From: Cohnella terricola
GTDB taxonomy: Bacteria; Bacillota; Bacilli; Paenibacillales; Paenibacillaceae
Direction of reading: 5' to 3'
NCBI RefSeq assembly: GCF_007786475.1
Contig: NZ_VNJJ01000005.1
Span: 310,001-374,000, forward strand
DNA: 64,000 nt
Positions 58,754 through 64,000 of this stretch are shown piece by piece. Position 1 is the stretch's first letter, and every line of letters starts with the position of its first letter. Under the pieces are notes generated by a model. It was not told where the DNA came from. It saw nothing but the letters and a program-made list of their open reading frames with translations, and ran no database searches. The translations under genes and the position numbers were made by a program.

Positions 58754-60733
58754 ATGGTCGGCAAGAGAAAACAACAATTGAATCACGATGGGCAAGATGG
58801 TTTCGAGCATCCGTCCCGCACCCGTCAGCAATTGCCTCAGTGGTTGCAGAAACAGGAATTAACCGAAGCGGATATGCCGTATACACATGAGATGATGGCG
58901 GAAAGTTACCGAATATGGCTGGAGGAAGCGGAACACTTTCCGTGGCTCGGAGGGCAGATTGTGTTGCTGCATCCGGACGGCACGAACGTGTCCGCGGGAG
59001 CCGAGCCTGAAGAAGGCGCGTTGGAGCTTCCTTCCTGGAGTATAGAGAATATCGGCCCCACTGCCGCCAGCACTGCGCTTGAGACTTGTCGTCCGACGAT
59101 GACGAGAGCCGAAGATCACCGATTGCCCGCGTTGAAAAGCTACGACTCGATCGCTGTGCCGATCTTTACGCGGACAACCGGATTTCCGTGCGGGATCGCG
59201 GCTTGCCTATTGCCTGCGGGCACGGCGAATGCGGGGGACTTGAAGCTGCTGCAAGCGGCGGCGCTGCATCTTCGGAGTTGCATCTACCGAGACTTCGAGA
59301 ATTTGTTCGTCGAAGGGCTGCTTCGAGAGCGCAAGCTCTCGAATAAGGAAGAGCAGCGCCGGAGCATTCTGTTCGACGTAATGCGCAGGCTGAACGATCA
59401 TATTGACGTGGAGAACGTGCTGTCCGAAGTGCTGTTCAGCCTCGAGGAGTTATATCCGGTCTGCAAGGCCGATTTATTCCTTTCTCAGGACTACAGCAGT
59501 CCGAATGAGAAGGTCAAGCCGCTCGCTTTTCATCTTCATGATATGGAACTATGCAAAGCCGCGTTCTTGGACGGGCAATTACGCGAAGAAATGATTGGAG
59601 ACCATCAACGGCTCGCGCTTCCGCTGTCGGGCAAACAGGGCGTCTACGGAGTGCTGCGGTTGGATATGCCGGAAGGCAAATTCGACGAAGCAGACATCGA
59701 CTTCCTGAAGATGCTTGCCGGCACTGCCGGCGCAGCGTTCGAGAAAGCCAAGCTTCACGAGCAAGCCAACGTGCTCGTTGGAGAATTGCGCTTGATTAAC
59801 GAATTGACGCAGAGGCTGAACAGGAGCTTGCACCTCACGGAGACGATGCAGTTCGCTACGGCCGAGTTGCTTCAAATATTCAAATCCGATTTCTGTTGCG
59901 TGTTGCAATACGATGCCTCGACGCAGAATTTCAAAGTGATGTCCGCCAACGTGCCGGAGATGATCGGAGAGGCGTACTCGAAAGATTACGGCTTTTGCGG
60001 AGTGACATGGTCGACGAAGGAACCAATCATTTTGTCGGATTACTGCTCCGCGACGCCCGTAACTTCGAAATTAATGGAAGTGACATCGTCCCGTTCATTG
60101 CTTGCCGCTCCATTGCTGTTAAACGGAGAAGTGATTGGAGCCGTCATGATTACGAAGAGGGAACCGAATCATTTCTCTTACGATAATTATAAGTTATTGC
60201 AGGTGTTATCGGCGCATCTCGGGCTCGCCATCTCCAATGCGACATTACACGCCGAGATGCGGAGAATGGTGATTACCGACAAGCTGACGGGATTATATGC
60301 CCGTCATTACTTGAACGAGCGAATCGGTCGAAACCAACTGAGGGACAGCTCGGGGTCGCTGATCGTCGTAGATATCGATCACTTTAAGAAAATCAACGAT
60401 ACGTTCGGGCATCAAGTCGGCGACGACATTCTGATTCAGGTCAGCGGCATTATTCGAACCTCGATTCGCGACAGCGATATCGCCGCCCGTTGGGGCGGAG
60501 AGGAATTGGCCATCTATTTGCCGCTGCTGAGCCTGGAGCAGACGCGGCGAGTCGCCGAGCGGATCAGGCAGAGAGTGGAGAGCGAGACGGGTCCGCAAGT
60601 TACCGTTTCCTGCGGGATATCGGAGTGGCATGTCGCGGACGACAAGATCAGCGTGGAAACGTTGTTCTATAAAGCCGATATGGCGCTATATGAAGCGAAA
60701 CACCACGGACGGAATTGCATCGTTATCGGATAA
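58754..60733 (+). CDS. GAF-domain diguanylate cyclase (GGDEF)
   Basis: A 659-residue signalling protein without TM helices. After an N-terminal sensor region, GAF-like domains lie at about 195-340 (ILFDVMRRLNDHIDVENVLS) and 345-490 (NELTQRLNRSLHLTETMQFA). The GGDEF domain covers 495-655 (DKLTGLYARHYLNERIGRNQ, VVDIDHFKKINDTFGHQVGD, active-site RWGGEELAIYLP). The GGEEL form of the motif is catalytically acceptable, so it should make cyclic di-GMP. ATG 58754, eight bases after GGAGG; the GTG at 58745 lies in the ribosome site. Confidence 0.9.
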   Translation: MVGKRKQQLNHDGQDGFEHPSRTRQQLPQWLQKQELTEADMPYTHEMMAESYRIWLEEAEHFPWLGGQIVLLHPDGTNVSAGAEPEEGALELPSWSIENIGPTAASTALETCRPTMTRAEDHRLPALKSYDSIAVPIFTRTTGFPCGIAACLLPAGTANAGDLKLLQAAALHLRSCIYRDFENLFVEGLLRERKLSNKEEQRRSILFDVMRRLNDHIDVENVLSEVLFSLEELYPVCKADLFLSQDYSSPNEKVKPLAFHLHDMELCKAAFLDGQLREEMIGDHQRLALPLSGKQGVYGVLRLDMPEGKFDEADIDFLKMLAGTAGAAFEKAKLHEQANVLVGELRLINELTQRLNRSLHLTETMQFATAELLQIFKSDFCCVLQYDASTQNFKVMSANVPEMIGEAYSKDYGFCGVTWSTKEPIILSDYCSATPVTSKLMEVTSSRSLLAAPLLLNGEVIGAVMITKREPNHFSYDNYKLLQVLSAHLGLAISNATLHAEMRRMVITDKLTGLYARHYLNERIGRNQLRDSSGSLIVVDIDHFKKINDTFGHQVGDDILIQVSGIIRTSIRDSDIAARWGGEELAIYLPLLSLEQTRRVAERIRQRVESETGPQVTVSCGISEWHVADDKISVETLFYKADMALYEAKHHGRNCIVIG

Positions 60734-60744
60734 TCACCCTAATG

Positions 60745-60786
60745 AAAGAAGCTTGCGCGAAGCGACGACTTTGCGTAAGCTTCTTT
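60745..60786 (+). terminator. Terminator of GGDEF gene
   Basis: AAAGAAGCTTGCGCG / TGCGTAAGCTTCTTT stem. The T-run is short. Confidence 0.7.
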
Positions 60787-60843
60787 GCTTTATGAATATA
60801 CAGGGCAAAAGGGGAGACGATACGAAACGAAAGGATGATGACG

Positions 60844-61578
60844 ATGCAAACCATAATGAGAAAAGCTGTCGCGATTACGGGAACGATGGTCATGCTGTTC
60901 GGCTTGTCGGGGTGCTTGGGAGCGTCTATCCGCGTACCTGCGGACCAAGCATTCGCGCTGTCCGCTTCCGCTCTCTCGGGAAGCGACAACTATGCGTTTA
61001 CCGGCGAAATGGCCGTTATCAATCCTGGAGGAAAGGTAGGAAGCAGGGCGTCTTACGAAGGTGAAGTCAGCGATCACGGCAATCTGAAGGTCCAGTGGAA
61101 AAACCTGAGCACGACGTCCGAGTCCACCGCCAGAACGAATCGGATCGATTATCGTCCATTGCAAATTTTGGAAACTATTAACGGTCAGACCGCAACGATC
61201 TCTTATTCCGAGAAACCGATCGCATCGCAGCCGGTCAGCCTGCAGATTCAATTAGACGAGAAAACGGCGAAAGAACGGATCTCAAGCGGACTTAAGAAAG
61301 AAATGGCGCTTGTGAGGGCCGATAGCGTCCTTGTCGGGCGTCACCCCGAACGGAGCGAGGAAATACTGACTGCCGCGGACAAACGCTTGGAAAGGATGCT
61401 GTCGACCTTAAAAGCGACCACGGTCGTCCATTGGAAAGCGAATCCGAAAAACTGGTTTCCGTATCAGATGAAGGAGGAAACCGTGCTTTCGTACGAATGG
61501 CAAGGAAAGCCTTATCAAGAGAAACGGACAGCCGAAACGAATTTCCTTGTTCGTAACCAAGGTGGTACAATAAAATAG
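60844..61578 (+). CDS. Putative lipoprotein, 244 aa
   Basis: Signal peptide with lipobox LSGC near residue 23. The mature part looks like a beta-rich outer-face domain with internal segments such as NYAFTGEMAVINPGGKVGSR. In-frame ATGs at 60835, 60838 and 60844 compete; 60844 lies nine bases after AAAGG. No family recognised. 36 bases before the aminopeptidase gene; no terminator seen between, so probably co-transcribed. Confidence 0.8.
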   Translation: MQTIMRKAVAITGTMVMLFGLSGCLGASIRVPADQAFALSASALSGSDNYAFTGEMAVINPGGKVGSRASYEGEVSDHGNLKVQWKNLSTTSESTARTNRIDYRPLQILETINGQTATISYSEKPIASQPVSLQIQLDEKTAKERISSGLKKEMALVRADSVLVGRHPERSEEILTAADKRLERMLSTLKATTVVHWKANPKNWFPYQMKEETVLSYEWQGKPYQEKRTAETNFLVRNQGGTIK

Positions 61579-61614
61579 ACATTAAAGCAATAGGGTGAAG
61601 GAGAGTTTTTTATC

Positions 61615-62730
61615 ATGCGGGATCCACGTATTCAGAAATTAGCCGCGAATCTTGCCGGGTATTCGGTAAAAGTCAAACCGGGCGATAATGTGTTGATCGA
61701 AATGATCGGTTCCGAAAGGGAATTGTTGAAAAGCCTGATCGAGGAAGTCGCCAAACTCGGCGGAAATCCGTTCGTCGAGATCGAGGACCGCGCTGTGCTT
61801 CGAACGCTGCTTATGAACGCTAACGAGGAGCAATTGAAAACTTGGGCCGAATATGATCTGGAAAGAATGAAACGCATGGACGCTTATATCGGAATTCGCG
61901 CCGGAGAGAACATGAACGAGCTTGCCGACGTTCCCGGGGATGTGATGAAGCAGTATGACCGGATTCATAGGCACCCCGTTCACATGGAGCAGCGGGTAAA
62001 GAAAACGAAATGGGTCATCTTGCGTTATCCGAACGGTTCAATGGCGCAATCCGCGAGCATGAGCACGGAAGCTTTCGAAGATTTTTATTTCGACGTATGC
62101 AATCTGGATTACGCCAAGATGGATCGGGCGATGGATCCGCTTCACGAGCTCATGAACCGCACCGACGAAGTACGCATCGTCGGGCCGGGAACCGATCTAA
62201 CCTTCTCGATCAAAGGGATCGGGGCTCAGAAATGTTCCGGTGAGCGCAATATTCCGGACGGTGAAGTCTATTCTTGCCCGGTGCGCGATTCCGTGAACGG
62301 AACGATCTCTTACAATACGCCGAGCGTATATAACGGGTTTACTTACGAGAACATCAAGTTCAGGTTCGAGAACGGCAAGATCGTCGAAGCGACGGCAAAC
62401 GATACCGACCGCATCAACGCCCTGCTGGACAGTGACGAAGGAGCCCGCTTTATTGGCGAGTTCAGTCTTGGCTTTAATCCATATATTTTACACCCTATGA
62501 AAGATACGCTTTTCGACGAGAAGATCGCGGGCAGTCTGCATTTTACGCCGGGACAAGCTTACGAAGTGACAGACAACGGCAATCGGTCTTCGATCCACTG
62601 GGACCTGGTGCTGATCCAAAGACCCGAATACGGCGGCGGAGAAGTGTATTTCGATGGCAAATTGATTCGCAAAGACGGTTTGTTCGTCATTCCAGAACTG
62701 GAAGGCCTTAACCCGGAATCTTTGAAATAA
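61615..62730 (+). CDS. Aminopeptidase, M29 family (AmpS/AmpT type)
   Basis: A 371-residue metalloaminopeptidase, cytosolic. Typical segments are GDNVLIEMIGSERELLKSLI near 23, RIVGPGTDLTFSIKG near 188, GERNIPDGEVYSCPVRDSVN near 210 (metal-ligand Glu), GEFSLGFNPYIL near 282, SLHFTPGQAY near 305 and HWDLVLIQRP near 325. AAGGAGAG precedes the ATG. Homologues take broad N-terminal residues with Co or Zn. Confidence 0.93.
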   Translation: MRDPRIQKLAANLAGYSVKVKPGDNVLIEMIGSERELLKSLIEEVAKLGGNPFVEIEDRAVLRTLLMNANEEQLKTWAEYDLERMKRMDAYIGIRAGENMNELADVPGDVMKQYDRIHRHPVHMEQRVKKTKWVILRYPNGSMAQSASMSTEAFEDFYFDVCNLDYAKMDRAMDPLHELMNRTDEVRIVGPGTDLTFSIKGIGAQKCSGERNIPDGEVYSCPVRDSVNGTISYNTPSVYNGFTYENIKFRFENGKIVEATANDTDRINALLDSDEGARFIGEFSLGFNPYILHPMKDTLFDEKIAGSLHFTPGQAYEVTDNGNRSSIHWDLVLIQRPEYGGGEVYFDGKLIRKDGLFVIPELEGLNPESLK

Positions 62731-62812
62731 TGGTTTACCCCCTTGCGTGAATTTGGGGGAACAAGGTATGATGTGGAAGAGATTGATATGCCTAAATTTA
62801 GGAGGGTATCCT

Positions 62813-63052
62813 ATGTCGAACAATGCGGCAATCGTAGAGTTATCCCAAACCGCGAACAAATTCCGTTCTTCGATCGTACTTCAAGCAGAGAATAAGTATA
62901 TTGACGTCAAAAGCATTCTCGGCCTGTTCACGACGCTCGTAGGGAACCTTTCTTACGAACTTCACGTCCATGGACCGGATGCAGAAGAAGCGAAGAAAGA
63001 ATTGGGAGCCGTTTTCGCCAAGCATAACTTGAACGTTTCCGTTGTTGAATAA
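62813..63052 (+). CDS. HPr-family protein lacking the His15 segment
   Basis: A 79-residue protein after AGGAGGG. From residue 5 on it aligns with HPr after the GxHARP segment: SQTANKFRSSIVLQAENKYI, then DVKSILGLFTTL, in which the Ser corresponds to the HPrK site Ser46. The first beta strand and the His15 motif are missing (it starts MSNNAAIVELSQ). It therefore cannot carry phosphate from PEP, but could be phosphorylated on Ser46 and act as a Crh-like corepressor for CcpA. Fold stability without strand 1 is open. Confidence 0.8.
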   Translation: MSNNAAIVELSQTANKFRSSIVLQAENKYIDVKSILGLFTTLVGNLSYELHVHGPDAEEAKKELGAVFAKHNLNVSVVE

Positions 63053-63088
63053 TTCCGGCCATCCGGAATCATGAACGGTTACGAAGAA

Positions 63089-63117
63089 CATCCCGTCCGC
63101 CCGGACGGGATGTTTTT
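63089..63117 (+). terminator. Terminator of HPr-like gene
   Basis: CATCCCGTCCG / CGGACGGGATG stem followed by TTTTT. Confidence 0.85.
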
Positions 63118-63292
63118 GCATGAAACTGTGCCTGGTTCGCGGAAAGTTTAGGGAAAGAGATGGCTTGATCTTGTGCTTCCGGCCAATATCGTCTAATATA
63201 AAAGTGATAGCTTGAAACGGTACGCGAGCGAGTCTGCATAACGAATGGCATAGTCGCTTATGATTGGGAGCATGGGCACAGGGGGAGTGGGA

Positions 63293-63580
63293 ATGGCAGC
63301 ATCGGATACCACAATCGGTCTTAACGAGAAAGCGATCAGGCTTCTTCAGGAAGACGCCGGTAAAATCGAGAAATTGATCGCGATTCAGATGGAGAACCTA
63401 ACGACCCGCAAATGCCCTTTATACGAAGAAGTCCTGGATACCCAGATGTACGGCTTCTCAAGGGCAGTCGATTTCGCGGTGCGCACGGGCCTGGTAGAGG
63501 AAGATGCAGGCAAGAAGCTGATCAGCCAGTTGGAACGCAATCTGGCGATTTTATACGAAGCCTTGGAAAAAAAAGAGTAG
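63293..63580 (+). CDS. ylaN: YlaN family protein
   Basis: A 95-residue all-helical protein; LTTRKCPLYEEVLDTQMYGF near 40 is the YlaN (DUF1507) hallmark. ATG 63293 behind GGGGGAG; ATG 63260 is in frame but lacks a site. YlaN is known to act in iron homeostasis together with Fur in Bacillus and Staphylococcus, which fits the Fur-box gene and ferritin 6 kb away. Confidence 0.92.
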   Translation: MAASDTTIGLNEKAIRLLQEDAGKIEKLIAIQMENLTTRKCPLYEEVLDTQMYGFSRAVDFAVRTGLVEEDAGKKLISQLERNLAILYEALEKKE

Positions 63581-63581
63581 C

Positions 63582-63612
63582 GCCTGAATAGGCTGCTGCT
63601 CTTTTTTTATGG
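63582..63612. terminator. Bidirectional terminator ylaN / exchanger
   Basis: AGAGTAGC GCCTGAATAGGC TGCTGCTCT stem followed by TTTTTTT. Confidence 0.82.
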
Positions 63613-63619
63613 CACACCG

Positions 63620-64000
63620 CTACACGTAGTAGAACGATACGCCTAGAATCACGTATACGATCAAAAGCAGCATTCCCTCGAACCAGGTGGTCGCTCCGTC
63701 TCTGGAAATCGACGTCGCGATAAAAACCGATACCCCGATGGCAGCCAGTTCGATCGTGGTGAAGATCAGGTTCATGCCGTTGCCGAACATCAGGCTCACG
63801 AACACGAGGACGGGGGCGACGAAGAGGGCGATCTGCAGGCTGCTGCCGACGGCGATCTCGACGGCTGCGCCGATCTTGTTCTTCAATGCGAGCATCACCG
63901 CGGCGCTGTGTTCGGCGGCGTTCCCGATGATGGCGACGACGAAAGCCCCGATGAACAATTCGGATAAACCGAAGCGGGCAGAGAACGTATCCAGAGTATG
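63620..64000 (-). CDS. Ca2+/H+ exchanger (CaCA/CAX family), C-terminal part
   Basis: The 3' end of a membrane antiporter gene entering from beyond the window; 126 codons are visible. IGNAAEHSAAVMLALKNKIG (alpha-2 repeat of CAX exchangers) is followed by TM helices ending YVILGVSFYYV. The homologue of Bacillus ChaA/YfkE removes calcium in exchange for protons. The start is not in the window. Confidence 0.88.
   Translation of the reverse strand, partial: HTLDTFSARFGLSELFIGAFVVAIIGNAAEHSAAVMLALKNKIGAAVEIAVGSSLQIALFVAPVLVFVSLMFGNGMNLIFTTIELAAIGVSVFIATSISRDGATTWFEGMLLLIVYVILGVSFYYV

Overview
The window comes from a spore-forming Bacillota bacterium of the Paenibacillaceae, most likely Paenibacillus or Cohnella. 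This is inferred from gene content. Markers are CcpA, YlaN, YycC, YtxJ (bacillithiol redox), an AcuA/AcuC/AcsA locus, S-layer-homology (SLH) and YjcZ-like small proteins, EIICBA-type PTS, strong AGGAGG ribosome sites and frequent GTG/TTG starts. Most of the DNA looks moderately GC-rich. An AT-rich accessory stretch lies at about 10.6-21.2 kb, and a visibly GC-richer ABC operon at 32-34.6 kb.

Layout. 1-1.6 kb: 3' part of glnS (minus). 1.8-9.0 kb: five-gene operon with two MacB-type ATPases (the second with an AbrB-like tail), a lipoprotein adaptor, a 950-residue FtsX-type permease and, unexpectedly, a solute-binding lipoprotein. 9.1-9.9 kb: two small genes and tRNA-fMet, tRNA-Ile2(CAT) and tRNA-Leu(TAA). 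9.9-21.4 kb: accessory region. It starts with a decayed phage terminase fragment between the tRNA-Leu end and an imperfect copy of that end. Lipoproteins, ung, an SLH protein and tiny sporulation-type proteins follow. Then come an SDH-type ClpP-fold protease with a small partner, a complete-looking group IIC intron inserted behind the protease terminator, a XRE/ImmA pair with its own operator, and tRNA-Val(GAC).

21.5-31.8 kb is mostly housekeeping and unknown genes: MBL-fold hydrolase, DUF1292, DUF1885, arginine/lysine decarboxylase, an MFS exporter, an RND exporter without a neighbouring adaptor, and DUF1054. 32-34.6 kb: ABC-2 exporter with ATPase and two permeases. 35-47 kb: YceI, gnd, aroK and a divergent aroA, rhodanese, CoA-binding protein, PTS EIICBA plus enzyme I, DJ-1/PfpI, VanZ, a zinc-ribbon protein and YtxJ. 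46.7-52.5 kb: ccpA, mtnN, then acuA-acuC divergent from acsA. acsA carries a good cre site just downstream of its promoter, so CcpA encoded 4 kb away probably represses acetate activation.

52.5-53.5 kb holds about 20 head-to-tail copies of a 51-bp hairpin-containing repeat between convergent acsA and a class A PBP gene. 56.9-58.6 kb: ferritin, a DUF1450 gene under a Fur-box promoter, and rpsD with a long leader. 58.7-64 kb: GAF/GGDEF protein, lipoprotein, M29 aminopeptidase, an HPr-fold protein that lacks the His15 segment, YlaN, and the end of a Ca2+/H+ exchanger gene.

No complete classical defence system or CRISPR array is visible. The items best worth a second look are the 51-bp repeat array, the His15-less HPr paralogue, the ATPase-AbrB fusion in an exporter operon with a binding protein, the protease pair in the accessory region, and the acuC gene that seems to start at CTG. 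All family calls were made by reading the sequence; no database search was run.
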